A stretch of DNA of 64,000 nt from Azonexus hydrophilus DSM 23864 (GTDB taxonomy: Bacteria; Pseudomonadota; Gammaproteobacteria; Burkholderiales; Rhodocyclaceae). Numbering within the stretch: position 1 is the stretch's first letter; each line of letters opens with the position of its first letter. The notes beneath the pieces are model-generated. The model worked only from the letters and a program-made list of their open reading frames with translations, was not told the origin of the DNA and ran no database searches. Made by a program: the position numbers and the translations under genes. This document shows positions 1-10,760 of the stretch, one piece after another. The DNA is taken from positions 641,736-705,735 of the forward strand of contig NZ_AUCE01000011.1 in NCBI RefSeq assembly GCF_000429605.1. The letters run 5' to 3'.

Positions 1-2360
1 ATGCATCTTTCCGTGAGTATTACCTGCGGACGCTGGAAACCGGCAAACCCTATATTTCCAAGCCGTACGCCTCGAGCAAGCATGGTCACCCGACGGTCAT
101 GCTGACGGCACCGATATTCGACGAACGTCAACGCTTGGTGGCGATCCTGGGGGGCGCGATCGACCTGCTGGCCGAGGGGAGCCTCTTCATGGACCTGGTT
201 CGAGTCAAGTATGGGCATACCGGCTACTTCTTCCTGTATGCCCAGGACAGGACCATGATTCTTCATCCTGACTCGTCCAGGATCATGAAGCAGGATGTAC
301 CGCCCAGCGCCAACCGCTTGTACGACCAAGCCCTGGAGGGTTGGGAAGGAAGCGGTGAGACCGTCACCAGCCGGGGCCTGCACGCCATCTCGTCGTTCCA
401 GCGCTTGACAGTCAATGACTGGATCGTCGGGGTCAACCTGCCGGCAGTCGAGGCTTACGAGCCGGTGAGCCGGTTCAGGTTTTTCTATCTGCTGGGGATG
501 GGGTTGGCGTTGCTGCTTGGCATCGGCGGTATCTGGTGGCTGGGGCGAAGCATTACCAACGGCCTGACCCGGCTGACCGAGCGAATTGCCACGCTGGAGC
601 CCAGCCAGCTGACCTACATCGATTTCCCGGAAGCAGGCAGCAGCTATGAAGTCCAGAAATTGACCGCCACCTTCAACAGCCTGATCAGCCAGGTTGAGGA
701 GGCCAGGGCGCAACTGCGCCAGTCCAATACCGAGATCGCAAGCCACCGCGATCAACTCGAAGCGGTCGTTGAAAGCCGAACTGCCGAACTTGTCGAAGCC
801 AGGGCCACGGCAGAGGCCGCGAGTCGCTCAAAGGGGGCTTTTCTGGCCAACATGTCACATGAAATCCGGACGCCGCTGAACGTCATCCTGGGGCTCGTTC
901 ACCTGCTGCGTGGAGAGGCGTCGCCAGTGCAGATCGAGCGGCTCGACAAGGTCAGCATTGCCGGCAAGCACCTCCTGTCGATCATCAACAGCATTCTGGA
1001 CATCTCGAAAATCGAGGCCGGAAAATTGCAACTCGAGCAAGGAAATTTTCCGCTTTCCGCAGTGCTCGACCACGTCCATTCCATGCTCTCGGACGAGGCT
1101 CGCGCGAAAGGACTGGCGTTTCATGTCGATCCGGATGCGGTGCCGCTCTGGTTGTGTGGGGATGTCATGCGTCTTCGCCAGTGCTTGCTCAACTTTGCCG
1201 GCAACGCTTTGAAATTTACCGAAAGAGGTCATATCACCCTGGCCGCCAAACTGCTTGAAGAACGCGAGGATGATCTGCTGGTTCGCTTCTCGGTCACCGA
1301 TAGCGGACCCGGTATTGCCGCAGAGAAGCTTGCCGGATTGTTCCAGCCGTTTTCCCAGGCTGACAACTCGACCACCAGGCAGTACGGCGGTACCGGCCTG
1401 GGTTTGGCGATTACCCGACGGCTGGCCGAGATGATGGGGGGCGAGGCCGGCGCCGAAAGTGTCCTCGGACAAGGCAGCATCTTCTGGTTCACCGCTCGCC
1501 TGAAGCGCGGACAAGCGATCCTGGCGCAGATGGATGGAGTGGGCGATGCGGCGCATCAATTGCGAGCCCGTGGCGAACAGGCCCGGGTGCTGCTGGCCGA
1601 GGATCATCCGGTGAATCAGGAAATCGCCTTTGAATTGCTGCGTGCGGTCAAGCTGTCGGTTGATGTCGTCGGCGACGGTGCCGAAGCGCTTGAATTCGCG
1701 CGTCGGCAGCACTATCACCTGGTCTTGATGGATATCCAGATGCCCAATATGGATGGCCTGGATGCCTGCCGTGCCATTCGCGCTTTGCCGGGGTGGCAGG
1801 ATATTCCGATCGTTGCCATGACGGCCAATGCCTTCGAAGAGGATCGGCAGGCAACAGTCCTGGCGGGCATGAATGATCACATTGCCAAACCGGTCGATCC
1901 AGAGCAGCTATACGCCAAGCTGTGCAAGTGGTTGCCGGTCGTTCAGAAAAGCGAAACAGGGGATGGCCGGGGCGAGGTTCAGGTATCCGGCGAGGAGGAA
2001 GCACTGACGACCCGTCTGGCAGAGATACCCGATCTCGAACTGGCTGCGGGTCTCAGGCTGGCTCGCGGCAAGGTGGCTTTCTATCGGCGTCTGCTGGAGG
2101 TCTTTGTCGAGGCGCATTGCAACGATGCGCAAGAACTGACGCGCTTGATCGGCCAGAACCAGCTCGATGCTGCCGAAAGAGTGGCCCACCGGCTCAAGGG
2201 CGCGGCAGGGAATGTCGGGGCCGTACCGATTTTCCTGTTGGCGACCCTGCTGGATACCAGTCTCAAGCAAGGTGATCGGGCACGGGCCGAAATTGATCTG
2301 GCGCTACTGGCCGAGCGTCTGGCTCGACTGATAGATGCACTGAGAGCGGCTCTCAGGTAA
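1..2360 (+). CDS. Hybrid sensor histidine kinase, Cache-HAMP-HisKA-HATPase-REC-Hpt (5' truncated)
   Basis: The reading frame is open from base 3 to the left edge, so the gene starts outside the window; the first internal Met is at 99. Numbering from that Met, residues 1-125 are the membrane-distal half of a periplasmic Cache sensor domain. A membrane segment follows at about 128-150, then HAMP and a short coiled coil. HisKA carries the phospho-acceptor His254 (SHEIRTPLN), followed by HATPase N and G boxes ([16 protein letters not shown]). The receiver has phospho-Asp545 ([11 protein letters not shown]), and a C-terminal Hpt domain has His697 (AHRLKGAAG). All phosphorelay residues are present, so it should carry out a full His-Asp-His relay to an unlinked regulator. 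It converges on another hybrid kinase, with 55 bases between the stops and no clear terminator. The ligand is unknown. Confidence 0.93.
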   Translation, partial: ASFREYYLRTLETGKPYISKPYASSKHGHPTVMLTAPIFDERQRLVAILGGAIDLLAEGSLFMDLVRVKYGHTGYFFLYAQDRTMILHPDSSRIMKQDVPPSANRLYDQALEGWEGSGETVTSRGLHAISSFQRLTVNDWIVGVNLPAVEAYEPVSRFRFFYLLGMGLALLLGIGGIWWLGRSITNGLTRLTERIATLEPSQLTYIDFPEAGSSYEVQKLTATFNSLISQVEEARAQLRQSNTEIASHRDQLEAVVESRTAELVEARATAEAASRSKGAFLANMSHEIRTPLNVILGLVHLLRGEASPVQIERLDKVSIAGKHLLSIINSILDISKIEAGKLQLEQGNFPLSAVLDHVHSMLSDEARAKGLAFHVDPDAVPLWLCGDVMRLRQCLLNFAGNALKFTERGHITLAAKLLEEREDDLLVRFSVTDSGPGIAAEKLAGLFQPFSQADNSTTRQYGGTGLGLAITRRLAEMMGGEAGAESVLGQGSIFWFTARLKRGQAILAQMDGVGDAAHQLRARGEQARVLLAEDHPVNQEIAFELLRAVKLSVDVVGDGAEALEFARRQHYHLVLMDIQMPNMDGLDACRAIRALPGWQDIPIVAMTANAFEEDRQATVLAGMNDHIAKPVDPEQLYAKLCKWLPVVQKSETGDGRGEVQVSGEEEALTTRLAEIPDLELAAGLRLARGKVAFYRRLLEVFVEAHCNDAQELTRLIGQNQLDAAERVAHRLKGAAGNVGAVPIFLLATLLDTSLKQGDRARAEIDLALLAERLARLIDALRAALR

Positions 2361-2415
2361 TCCGATTACCCGGAAACGGGGGCGGTTGATTGCCTTGGAT
2401 TTCTCCCGGTGCTGG

Positions 2416-5100
2416 TTATTCCCGGGCTAACCACTTGTCGAGCATGGCGAACAGCACTTCCGGCTTGACCGGCTTGGCGATGAAGTCGTTCATGCCGGCC
2501 TCGAAGCAGCGGGCTTTGTCCTCGACGAAGGCATTGGCGGTCATGGCCAGGATGGGGGTATCGGCGTAGTCTGGGAGTTCGCGAATGCGGCGGGTGGCTT
2601 CCAGGCCGTCCATGTGCGGCATCTGCATGTCCATCAGGATCAGGTCGTAGGCGGTTGCTGACGCCATTTGCAGTGCCTTCTGGCCGTCTTCGGCGCAGTC
2701 GACCTGCAGGCCGATTTCGTCGAGCAGCATCTGCGTGATTTCCCGGTTGATCGGTTCGTCCTCGGCCAGCAACAGGCGGATGTTCCGGTTGCGTAGATAT
2801 TGCGGGGGTATTGCCGTGAGTTCGTGCAAGCGCTCTTCACCGGCGGCCTGGCCGCGTTTCAGGCGGGCAGTGAACCAGAAGGTGCTGCCCTGGCCGGGGA
2901 TGCTGTCGGCGCCGACCTGGCCGTCCATCAGTTCGGCCAGCTTGCGAGTGATTGCCAGGCCGAGGCCGGTGCCGCCGTATTTGCGGGTGGTCGAGTTATC
3001 GGCTTGTTCGAAGGCCGAGAACAAGCGTTCCAGCGCTTCGGGTTCGATGCCGATACCGGTATCGGCGACCGAGAAACGCAGCATCACGGAACTGCCGGCG
3101 TCTTCGAGTATTTCGGCCGACAGCTTGATGCTGCCGTGTTCGGTGAACTTCAGGGCATTGCCGGCATAGTTGAGCAGCGCCTGTTGCAGGCGGATCGGGT
3201 CGCCGATCAGGGTATCAGGCAGTGCCGGCACATTGACGATCAGGCGGATGTCCTTGCCTTCGGCCTTCGGTTGCAGCATCGAGACAATGTTGCCGAACAG
3301 GGCGGCGACATTCACCGTGGTGCTCTCCAGGGTGAATTTCCCGGCTTCGATCTTGGACAGGTCGAGTACGGCGTTGATGATGTTGAGCAGGTGGGTGCTG
3401 GCCGACTCCAGTTTGTCGAGACGTTCCCGTTGCTCGTCGGTCAGGCCGGCGCGACGGATGAGATGGGCCATGCCGGTGATGGCGTTGAGCGGAGTGCGGA
3501 TTTCGTGGCTCATGTTGGCCAGGAACACGCTTTTCGCGACATTCGCACTCTCCGCGGCTTCCTTGGCGATTTCCAGTTCTTCGGTACGCCGCGCCACCAG
3601 TTCTTCCAGGTGCTGGCGGTAGTGCGCCAGTTCGGCTTCGGTGCGCCGGCTTTCGGTAATGTCGCGGGCGATGACCATCAGCGCCAGGCGGCTGCCATCC
3701 CTGGCCATGAGCGGGAACTTGCGGACTTCGCAGATGCGCTGCGGTTGATTGTCCGCATTCAGGTATTCGATGCTGCAGGAAATGTCGCCGGCGCCCCAGG
3801 CTTCCTCGTCGGTATTCGCCGCCTGCTCATGGAATTTGCGGAAGGCCGGACGTTCGTGCGCCAGTTCGCGGTTGGTTTTGCCCAGCCAGGGGAAGCCGTG
3901 CAGGGCCAGGAGATCCTCGGCGGCATGGTTGATCTGCTGCCAGCGGTTGTTGCCGTCCTTGATCACGACGACATCGGGCAGGGCATCGATGAAGCTGGCC
4001 AGGCGGGCGTTGCTGTCACGCAGCGCGGCGTGGGCGTTGTCGATGTCGGTGATGTCGCGGAAGGCAACCACCGAGCCGCAATGGCGGCCGTCGCGCCACA
4101 AGGGGTTGACCGTCAGGATGACCGGAAAACCGCTGCCATCCTTGCGCCAGAACCAGTCGTTGCCGCTGCGCAGCAAGCCGTCGGTGACGGTCTTGTGCAC
4201 CGGGCAGTCGTGGGCCGGATAGACGCTGCCGTCGGCGTGGTGATGGTGGAACAGCGCGTGGGTGTCGGCGTTGAGGATTTCGTCGGCGCTGTAGCCGAGC
4301 AGTTCGCAGGCCGCCGGATTGACGAAGATGCAGCGGTGTGCCTCATCGAGGCCGAAAACGCCTTCGCCCAAGGCCTCGAGGATCGATTGCTGGCGGGTCA
4401 GATGGGCGGCCAGTTCCTCGATCCGGGTTTCGACCGCACTGGCCATGACCGCGAAGTTCTGACTCAGTTCGCCGATTTCGTCGGTGACCGTGGTCGGCAG
4501 CGGCGCCCGGTAGTCACCGGCAGCGATGCGGCTGCTGGCGGCGGCCAGCATGGCCAGGTGACGGGTCAGCCAGTAGCCGGCCGCGGCCAGTACCATCGTC
4601 GTCAGCAGGATGCCGACGATGGCGATCAGCGCGCCTTGCCAGACGAGTTCGCGACGGGCCTCGTTGAGGAATTTCAGTGACAGCCCGTATTGCAGGTCGC
4701 CGTAGTGCTGGCCGTAGATTTCGATGGGGAAGCGGGCGTGAATCAGGTCGTTGCCCTGCCGGCCAGGGGGTGGCAGGGCTTCGCTTTCCGGCCAGCGGCT
4801 GCTGGCCAGGCGGTGCCCTTCAGGATCGGTCAGCACCAGATAGTCGATGTCTTCGTTCTGCTGCCAGCCGTCGAGAATGTCGCGCAGCGTCGCATAATCG
4901 CGGCTGGCCAGCGGGACGACCACGGCGACGCGGTAGGCCTGCTGTATGGTTTCCTGATGGCGAAGCGTCTGCGTGTTGAGCCGGTCGTCGATCAGGCGCA
5001 AGCCGTTGGCGATCAGTACTGCGAGTACCAGCAACTCGATGGCGAGCGCGGCCAGGAGCAAGCGGAAACGCAAACTGCGGGTGAAGGCTGGAAGCTGCAA
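2416..5100 (-). CDS. Hybrid sensor histidine kinase, HAMP-PAS-PAS-HisKA-HATPase-REC
   Basis: 894 residues. TM1 lies at about 12-34, a compact periplasmic region of roughly 120 residues follows, then TM2 at about 155-178 and HAMP. Two PAS domains come next; the first has an HHHHADG/CPVHK stretch. HisKA has His532 (SHEIRTPLN), the HATPase has G boxes, and the receiver has Asp824 ([11 protein letters not shown]). Unlike the neighbouring kinase there is no Hpt, so a separate Hpt protein would have to complete the relay. The start is TTG; it is supported by a GAGGT ribosome site overlapping the stop of the upstream gene and by the membrane helix beginning almost at once. The PhnD-like binding protein ends 5 bases upstream, so the two are translationally coupled. 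The binding protein probably supplies the signal (inference). Confidence 0.92.
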   Translation of the reverse strand: MQLPAFTRSLRFRLLLAALAIELLVLAVLIANGLRLIDDRLNTQTLRHQETIQQAYRVAVVVPLASRDYATLRDILDGWQQNEDIDYLVLTDPEGHRLASSRWPESEALPPPGRQGNDLIHARFPIEIYGQHYGDLQYGLSLKFLNEARRELVWQGALIAIVGILLTTMVLAAAGYWLTRHLAMLAAASSRIAAGDYRAPLPTTVTDEIGELSQNFAVMASAVETRIEELAAHLTRQQSILEALGEGVFGLDEAHRCIFVNPAACELLGYSADEILNADTHALFHHHHADGSVYPAHDCPVHKTVTDGLLRSGNDWFWRKDGSGFPVILTVNPLWRDGRHCGSVVAFRDITDIDNAHAALRDSNARLASFIDALPDVVVIKDGNNRWQQINHAAEDLLALHGFPWLGKTNRELAHERPAFRKFHEQAANTDEEAWGAGDISCSIEYLNADNQPQRICEVRKFPLMARDGSRLALMVIARDITESRRTEAELAHYRQHLEELVARRTEELEIAKEAAESANVAKSVFLANMSHEIRTPLNAITGMAHLIRRAGLTDEQRERLDKLESASTHLLNIINAVLDLSKIEAGKFTLESTTVNVAALFGNIVSMLQPKAEGKDIRLIVNVPALPDTLIGDPIRLQQALLNYAGNALKFTEHGSIKLSAEILEDAGSSVMLRFSVADTGIGIEPEALERLFSAFEQADNSTTRKYGGTGLGLAITRKLAELMDGQVGADSIPGQGSTFWFTARLKRGQAAGEERLHELTAIPPQYLRNRNIRLLLAEDEPINREITQMLLDEIGLQVDCAEDGQKALQMASATAYDLILMDMQMPHMDGLEATRRIRELPDYADTPILAMTANAFVEDKARCFEAGMNDFIAKPVKPEVLFAMLDKWLARE

Positions 5101-5105
5101 GCGGG

Positions 5106-5951
5106 TTACCTCATCATCTGCCGGGTCGGTTCGATGAATTCCTGCAAACTGTCGAGATCGCTTTGCGAGACCGGGATGTATGCCTTGTAGCCGGTTTCGA
5201 TGAAGAAGGCCTTGCCTTCGGGCGTTTCGGGAAAAGTAGCGAAGGCGCGCCGGACGCGCTCAAGGTTGGCGCTGCCCAGGCGTCGGTGCGCCAGGGTCAT
5301 GACGTGCGGGACGTGGATGTCGGTATCCAGCAGCCGGGTACGCGCCCGGAGGTCCTCCGGAATCTGGCGCAGCGGGGTGTGCGTGGTGATTGCCGCGTCG
5401 GCCGTGCCGGCGATGACGGCGGCGACGGCGGCGCCGTGAGAACTGAACTCGACAATCCGGAAGTCGCGGTTGAGGACGAAACCCTTGTCCTGCAGCCACT
5501 TGATGCCGCCGATTGAAGAGATCGACAGCCGGCTCGACAAGGCGATGGTCTTGCCGCGCAGCGCTTCTGCACTGATGATCGGGCCATCGCCGCGAACCAC
5601 GAAAACCGGTTGCAGCTCGATCGCGTAGCGGAACAGCAACTGCATGTCACGATTGGCCGCCATGGCGCCGAAGTGCGGGCCGGTGATCGCCAGATCGAAG
5701 TCGCCAGCCAGCAATTGGTTGATGTGCGTGAAATAGTCCGTTGAGGTGAATACGACGACCTTGCGGCCAAGGCTGCGTTCGAGGTGAGCGGTCAGCGGCT
5801 GGTGCGTCTTGATCAGGGCCAGCGGGCTGTTGAAGGGCATGATGCCCAGTTTCAGCGGGGGCAATTCGCCAGCGTTGACGGCGTTGATCATACCCAGGCA
5901 AGACAGAACGGCAATGCGCAGGAGGCCGGCAAGTCGAGACGGGAGGGTCAT
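5106..5951 (-). CDS. PhnD-like periplasmic substrate-binding protein, probable sensor partner
   Basis: 281 residues with an N-terminal export signal (about 1-27, ending near VNAGE). The body is a PhnD/phosphonate-type periplasmic binding protein: [11 protein letters not shown] at the first strand, then [24 protein letters not shown] and [14 protein letters not shown]. The start has a good AGGGA ribosome site. In a transporter this family delivers phosphonate, phosphite or similar anions to PhnE/PhnC, but no permease or ATPase gene is near. Instead the gene is the first of a two-gene operon with a hybrid kinase. That arrangement resembles periplasmic-protein/kinase sensors such as TorT-TorS or LuxP-LuxQ. 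The ligand is unknown; phosphonate binding is not implied. Confidence 0.85.
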   Translation of the reverse strand: MTLPSRLAGLLRIAVLSCLGMINAVNAGELPPLKLGIMPFNSPLALIKTHQPLTAHLERSLGRKVVVFTSTDYFTHINQLLAGDFDLAITGPHFGAMAANRDMQLLFRYAIELQPVFVVRGDGPIISAEALRGKTIALSSRLSISSIGGIKWLQDKGFVLNRDFRIVEFSSHGAAVAAVIAGTADAAITTHTPLRQIPEDLRARTRLLDTDIHVPHVMTLAHRRLGSANLERVRRAFATFPETPEGKAFFIETGYKAYIPVSQSDLDSLQEFIEPTRQMMR

Positions 5952-6041
5952 GGAATATCCCTGAAGCGGCTGCGGGAATGCAGCGCTTGAATTGTCGCCC
6001 AGAAGGCCGGTGGCGGCAACTTCCCGAGACAGTGTTGCTGC

Positions 6042-7112
6042 TTAGTCCTGGCGGCTTGCCCAGCGTCGCCGGTAATGTGCCGGTGCCATGCCGGTCCATT
6101 CAACACAGGCGCGATAGAAAGCCGATGTGTCGTTATAGCCGAGATCAGCAGCGATGCGGGCGACCGGGTCGCGGGTCTTGACCAGCCGGGCCAGCGCCAT
6201 GTCGCGCCGCAGCGCGTCCTTGATGCTGCGGAAACTTGAACCTTCTTCCTCCAGGCGGCGGTGCACCGTTCGCGGCGACAGGTGCAGCCGGGCGGCGACA
6301 TCATCGAGTGCCAGCGGCGTCGGCATGGCGGCACGCAGCAGGTCGCGCACGCGGATGACCATTTCCCGGTCGCGCCGGTAGAGCGTGGTGATCTTGCCCG
6401 GCGCGCCGTCGAGGAAGGCGTTGAGCGCCGCCTCGTCGCGACGTAATGGCAGCTCCAGCAGATTGGCGTTGAAGCTGGCGATCAGGCTACCCTTGCCGCC
6501 CGGCAGGGTCGGTGCAAAGCGCGAGTCCTCGGTGAAGATCAGCGCGTAGTCGGCGGCGTGCGTCGGCCGGCGATAAGGGAAGATCACGTGGTCGAGCGCC
6601 AGGCCGCGCCCGGCCAGCCAGCATGCCAGGCCGTGCAGCAGGCGCAGCAGCCACTCGAAGGCGAAGACCCGGCCGGGGTCGTCGCCGGCCTCGGCCAGCC
6701 GTCGCGTCTCGGCGATGACCAGTTCGGCCTGGCCGTGCGTGCGTCGTACGGACACGGCGAGATCGGGCAGGACGATGTGCAGGAAGCGGCTGGCCCGTTG
6801 CAGCGCGTCGGCCAGCGTTGGTGCAGTCAGGCAGGCGCGGCAGAGGAATTCAAAACTGCCGCAACGCATTGGCTGGGAAAAGAGGCCGAAGCCTTCGTCG
6901 TCGAATTCGTGATTGATCCGGTTGTACAGGGCGGCGTAGCGCTCGACCGGAATGCGGCTGGCGGTGTCTGCAATATCGATGTCTGTGGCGAGCAGGAGCG
7001 GCGTAGGGTCGATGCCGCGTCGCGCCAGGCCAGCCAGCATGCCGGTAACAAAGCCCATTGCAACAGAGGCTTGCCTGCGATTGGTGGGGGTGGGATTGTT
7101 GCGATGCAGCAT
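6042..7112 (-). CDS. AraC-family transcriptional regulator (arabinose-binding-domain type)
   Basis: About 356 residues from the chosen ATG. The N-terminal two thirds match the AraC-type ligand/dimerisation domain found in OruR/ArgR-like regulators (GMLAGLARRGIDPTPLL, SRFLHIVLPDL). The C-terminal quarter is the double HTH: LALDDVAARLHLSPRTVHRR and ARIAADLGYNDTSAFYRA. The start is uncertain: the frame is open further up (ATG at 7151, GTG at 7187) and none of the three has a convincing ribosome site. It is divergent from icmF and probably controls it, with a short inverted repeat in the shared region. The effector is unknown; an acyl compound linked to the mutase pathway would fit. Confidence 0.88.
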   Translation of the reverse strand: MLHRNNPTPTNRRQASVAMGFVTGMLAGLARRGIDPTPLLLATDIDIADTASRIPVERYAALYNRINHEFDDEGFGLFSQPMRCGSFEFLCRACLTAPTLADALQRASRFLHIVLPDLAVSVRRTHGQAELVIAETRRLAEAGDDPGRVFAFEWLLRLLHGLACWLAGRGLALDHVIFPYRRPTHAADYALIFTEDSRFAPTLPGGKGSLIASFNANLLELPLRRDEAALNAFLDGAPGKITTLYRRDREMVIRVRDLLRAAMPTPLALDDVAARLHLSPRTVHRRLEEEGSSFRSIKDALRRDMALARLVKTRDPVARIAADLGYNDTSAFYRACVEWTGMAPAHYRRRWASRQD

Positions 7113-7213
7113 CGTGGCCGATTTCGAGTGGTCTGAAACATAGACTAACATCTTGGCGGAATTTGCACGATAGACGTCAATCCCCACAATGGTGCGATGG
7201 CCAAAGCGGCCTA

Positions 7214-7233
7214 AGATGGACGCCTTTCCATCT
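7214..7233. promoter_or_regulatory. Inverted repeat upstream of icmF
   Basis: Perfect 7-bp arms AGATGGA (7214-7220) and TCCATCT (7227-7233) separated by 6 bases, between the AraC-type regulator and icmF and just before the icmF ribosome site (GAGG near 7243). It may be a regulator site or a leader hairpin. AraC proteins usually bind direct repeats, so assignment to that regulator is weak. Confidence 0.35.
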
Positions 7234-7253
7234 GCACTGTCGAGGTTGATGTC

Positions 7254-10200
7254 ATGACCGATCTATCCGTCGCCAAGAAGCTCGTCCCCTACAAGCCGAA
7301 GAACAAGGTCCGTTTCGTCACTGCCGCCTCGCTGTTCGACGGCCACGATGCGTCGATCAACATCATGCGCCGCATCCTGCAGTCGACCGGTTCCGAAGTC
7401 ATCCACCTCGGCCACAACCGCTCGGTGCAGGAGATCGTCAATGCCGCGCTGCAGGAAGACGCGCAGGGCATCTGCATCACCTCTTACCAGGGTGGCCACG
7501 TCGAGTTCTTCAAGTACATGATCGACCTGCTCAAGGCCAACGGTGGCGAGCACATCAAGGTCTTCGGCGGTGGCGGCGGCGTCATCGTGCCGTCCGAGAT
7601 CAAGGAACTGCACGCCTACGGCGTGACCCGCATCTACGCGCCGGAAGACGGTGTGCAGATGGGCCTGCAGGGGATGATCAACGAAGTTGTCGAACAATCC
7701 GACTACGATGTCGCCGAGCAGGGCGTGCCGGGCGCCGAACAGGTGCTGGCCGGGCTGCGCGCTGGCGACCGCCGTCTGCTGGCGCGCGTCATCACGCTGC
7801 TCGAGAACGGTTCGGCGCCGCAACTCAAGGAGCCGCTGCTCAAGGCTGCCGCCGAACTGAGCACGCCGGTATTGGGTATTACCGGTACCGGCGGTGCGGG
7901 TAAGTCTTCACTCACCGACGAAATCGTCCGCCGCTTCCGCCTCGATCAGGGTGACAGCGTGAACATCGGCATCGTCTCCATCGACCCGTCGCGCAAGCGC
8001 ACCGGCGGCGCGCTGCTCGGCGACCGCATCCGGATGAACGCGATCGAGCATCCGAACATCTTCATGCGCTCGCTGGCCACCCGCGACACCGGCAGCGAAA
8101 TCTCGGTCGCACTGCCCGAGGTCATCGCCGCCTGCAAGTTGGCCGGCTTCGACCTGGTCGTCGTCGAGACTTCCGGCATCGGTCAGGGCAATGCTGCCAT
8201 CGTCCCCTTCGTCGACCTGTCGCTTTACGTGATGACGCCGGAGTTCGGTGCCGCCTCGCAGCTGGAGAAGATCGACATGCTCGACTTCGCCGATTTCGTG
8301 GCGATCAACAAGTTCGACCGCAAGGGCGCCGAGGACGCGTTGCGCGACGTGCGCAAGCAGTACCAGCGCAACCGCGAGTTGTGGACGACGCCGACCGAGG
8401 ACATGCCGGTGTTCGGCACCATGGCCGCGCGCTTCAACGACGATGGTGTCACCGCGCTTTACCAGGCGCTGGTCCCGGCGCTGACCGACAAGGGCCTGAA
8501 ACTCAAGCCGGGCGCCCTACCGTTGGTCACCGTTCGTCAGTCGTCGGCCAGCCGCGCTATCGTGCCGACCGCCCGGGTCCGCTACCTGGCCGAGATCGCC
8601 GATGCGGTGCGCGGCTACCACAAGCATGTCGACGAACAGGTGACGGTTGCTCGCGAGCGCCAATCGCTGCGCATCGCCAAGACCGTGTTCGCCGGCTGCG
8701 ACAAGAATGTCGCTGACTTTGACGAACTGCAGGCGTTCAAGGACAGCCAGCAGGACCCGAAGGCGAAGAAGCTGCTCGACATGTGGCCGCAGACCGTCGA
8801 TGCTTATTCCGGTGACGAATACGTGGTGAAGATCCGTGACAAGGAAATCCGCACCAAGCTGACTTCCGAATCGCTGTCCGGCACCAAGATCCGCAAGGTG
8901 ATCCTGCCCAAGTACACCGACGACGGTGAGATTCTGCGCTTCCTGATGAAGGAAAACGTTCCCGGTTCCTTCCCCTACACCGCCGGCGTTTTTGCCTTCA
9001 AGCGCGAGGGCGAGGACCCGACCCGGATGTTCGCCGGCGAAGGTGACGCCTTCCGCACCAACCGCCGCTTCAAGAAAGTCTCCGAAGGCATGCCGGCGCA
9101 TCGCCTGTCGACCGCCTTCGATTCCGTGACGCTGTATGGCTGCGACCCGGACGAGCGTCCGGACATCTACGGCAAGATCGGCAACTCCGGCGTGTCGATC
9201 GCCACCCTCGACGACATGAAGGTGCTCTACGACGGCTTCGACCTGGTCTGCCCGACCACTTCGGTGTCGATGACCATCAACGGCCCGGCGCCGATCATCC
9301 TGGCCTGCTTCTTCAATACCGCCATCGACCAGCAGCTGGCCAAGTTTGAAAAAGAGAATGGCCGCCAGCCGACCGAGGACGAAGCCGAAAAAATCCGCGA
9401 GTGGGTGTTGAAGACCGTGCGCGGCACCGTCCAGGCCGACATTCTCAAGGAAGACCAGGGCCAGAACACCTGCATCTTCTCGACCGAATTCGCGCTGAAG
9501 ATGATGGGCGACATCCAGGAATTCTTTGTGCACAACCAGGTGCAGAACTTCTACTCGGTGTCGATCTCCGGCTATCACATCGCCGAAGCCGGCGCCAACC
9601 CGATCAGCCAGCTCGCCTTCACGCTGTCCAACGGCTTCACCTACGTCGAAAGCTACCTGGCGCGTGGCATGCACATCGACGATTTCGCGCCCAACCTGAG
9701 CTTCTTCTTCTCCAACGGCATGGACCCGGAATACTCGGTCATCGGCCGCGTCGCCCGCCGCATCTGGGCCGTCGCCATGAAGAACAAGTACGGCGCCAAC
9801 GAGCGCAGCCAGAAGCTCAAGTACCACATCCAGACGAGTGGGCGCTCACTGCACGCGCAGGAGATGGACTTCAACGACATCCGCACCACGCTGCAGGCGC
9901 TGATCGCGATCTACGACAACTGCAACTCGCTGCATACCAACGCCTACGACGAGGCGATCACGACGCCGACGGAAGAGTCGGTGCGCCGCGCCATGGCCAT
10001 CCAGTTGATCATCAACCGCGAGTGGGGCGTTGCCAAGAACGAGAACCCGAACCAGGGCGCCTTCGTCATCGACGAACTGACCGATCTGGTCGAAGAGGCC
10101 GTGCTCAAGGAATTCGAAGCCATCGCCTCGCGCGGCGGCGTGCTCGGCGCCATGGAAACCGGCTACCAGCGCGGCAAGATCCAGGAAGAGTCGATGTATT

Positions 10201-10517
10201 ACGAGCACAAGAAGCACGACGGCTCTTACCCGATCATCGGCGTCAATACCTTCCTCAATCCGAAGGGCATGGCCCAGCAGGAAATCGAGCTGGCCCGTTC
10301 GACCGACGAGGAAAAGCAGTCGCAGATCCAGCGCCTGCGCGACTTCCATGCCCGCAATGCCGACAAGGCACCGGCCATGCTGGAGAAGCTCAAGCAGACG
10401 GTGATCGAGGACGGCAATGTCTTCGCCGTGCTGGTCGATGCGGTCAAGTGCTGCTCGCTCGGCCAGATCAGCTCGGCGCTGTATGAAGTCGGCGGTCAGT
10501 ACCGCAGAAGCATGTAA
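7254..10517 (+). CDS. icmF: Fused isobutyryl-CoA mutase (adenosylcobalamin-dependent, with G-protein chaperone)
   Basis: 1087 residues, the normal length of IcmF. It interconverts isobutyryl-CoA and n-butyryl-CoA, and members can also act on isovaleryl/pivalyl-CoA. Domain order is diagnostic. First is a B12-binding domain with the DGHD loop (29-32) carrying the cobalt-ligating His. Next is a MeaB-like GTPase with its P-loop at about 208-218 ([11 protein letters not shown]). Last is the methylmalonyl-CoA-mutase-like TIM barrel (from about 520; [12 protein letters not shown] and [12 protein letters not shown]). The fused GTPase loads and protects the cofactor. The gene stands alone, divergent from an AraC regulator and followed by a terminator. 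It fits catabolism of valine- or branched-fatty-acid-derived acyl-CoA. Methylmalonyl-CoA mutase is ruled out by the fused architecture. Confidence 0.95.
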   Translation: MTDLSVAKKLVPYKPKNKVRFVTAASLFDGHDASINIMRRILQSTGSEVIHLGHNRSVQEIVNAALQEDAQGICITSYQGGHVEFFKYMIDLLKANGGEHIKVFGGGGGVIVPSEIKELHAYGVTRIYAPEDGVQMGLQGMINEVVEQSDYDVAEQGVPGAEQVLAGLRAGDRRLLARVITLLENGSAPQLKEPLLKAAAELSTPVLGITGTGGAGKSSLTDEIVRRFRLDQGDSVNIGIVSIDPSRKRTGGALLGDRIRMNAIEHPNIFMRSLATRDTGSEISVALPEVIAACKLAGFDLVVVETSGIGQGNAAIVPFVDLSLYVMTPEFGAASQLEKIDMLDFADFVAINKFDRKGAEDALRDVRKQYQRNRELWTTPTEDMPVFGTMAARFNDDGVTALYQALVPALTDKGLKLKPGALPLVTVRQSSASRAIVPTARVRYLAEIADAVRGYHKHVDEQVTVARERQSLRIAKTVFAGCDKNVADFDELQAFKDSQQDPKAKKLLDMWPQTVDAYSGDEYVVKIRDKEIRTKLTSESLSGTKIRKVILPKYTDDGEILRFLMKENVPGSFPYTAGVFAFKREGEDPTRMFAGEGDAFRTNRRFKKVSEGMPAHRLSTAFDSVTLYGCDPDERPDIYGKIGNSGVSIATLDDMKVLYDGFDLVCPTTSVSMTINGPAPIILACFFNTAIDQQLAKFEKENGRQPTEDEAEKIREWVLKTVRGTVQADILKEDQGQNTCIFSTEFALKMMGDIQEFFVHNQVQNFYSVSISGYHIAEAGANPISQLAFTLSNGFTYVESYLARGMHIDDFAPNLSFFFSNGMDPEYSVIGRVARRIWAVAMKNKYGANERSQKLKYHIQTSGRSLHAQEMDFNDIRTTLQALIAIYDNCNSLHTNAYDEAITTPTEESVRRAMAIQLIINREWGVAKNENPNQGAFVIDELTDLVEEAVLKEFEAIASRGGVLGAMETGYQRGKIQEESMYYEHKKHDGSYPIIGVNTFLNPKGMAQQEIELARSTDEEKQSQIQRLRDFHARNADKAPAMLEKLKQTVIEDGNVFAVLVDAVKCCSLGQISSALYEVGGQYRRSM

Positions 10518-10576
10518 GCAGGGCCCCGAAAGGGGAACGGCATTCCGGACCCGAACAGGGCGGAGGAGAAAATAAG

Positions 10577-10605
10577 ACGGCGAGGCGATGTACCTCGCCG
10601 TTTTT
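10577..10605 (+). terminator. Rho-independent terminator after icmF
   Basis: A perfect 9-bp stem (ACGGCGAGG 10577-10585 with CCTCGCCGT 10593-10601), a 7-base loop and a run of T (10601-10605). It lies 60 bases after the icmF stop and ends its single-gene transcript. Confidence 0.85.
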
Positions 10606-10634
10606 CATTGCAGTGCCGGTTGCTGTTGCGATGC

Positions 10635-10684
10635 TTGCCAAGATGCACGTGCTGGGATTTAATAACTGACCAGTCAGTCATTAA
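10635..10684 (+). promoter_or_regulatory. Promoter and TetR operator of the RND efflux operon
   Basis: A near-consensus sigma70 promoter: TTGCCA at 10635-10640, a 17-base spacer and TTTAAT at 10658-10663. A 26-bp palindrome at 10659-10684 (arms TTAATnACTGAC and GTCAGTnATTAA; two mismatched pairs) covers the -10 and the expected start site. This is the place expected for an autorepressing TetR protein. The core ACTGAC/GTCAGT resembles known operators of AcrR/TtgR-type regulators (family knowledge). The promoter also shows that translation cannot begin upstream of about 10670. Confidence 0.75.
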
Positions 10685-10760
10685 CGGATGTGCCAGATGT
10701 TTTTTCCTGTTTCCCGGTGCTTCGCGCGCATTGATGCACGCTCCATGGAAGGGGCTGCGT

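Noticed and set aside
2800..4680. Long open frame opposite the second hybrid kinase
   Set aside because: Antisense to a gene with clear kinase domains. The translation has no recognisable motif and a skewed Gly/Ala/Asp/Gln composition, typical of GC-rich shadow frames.
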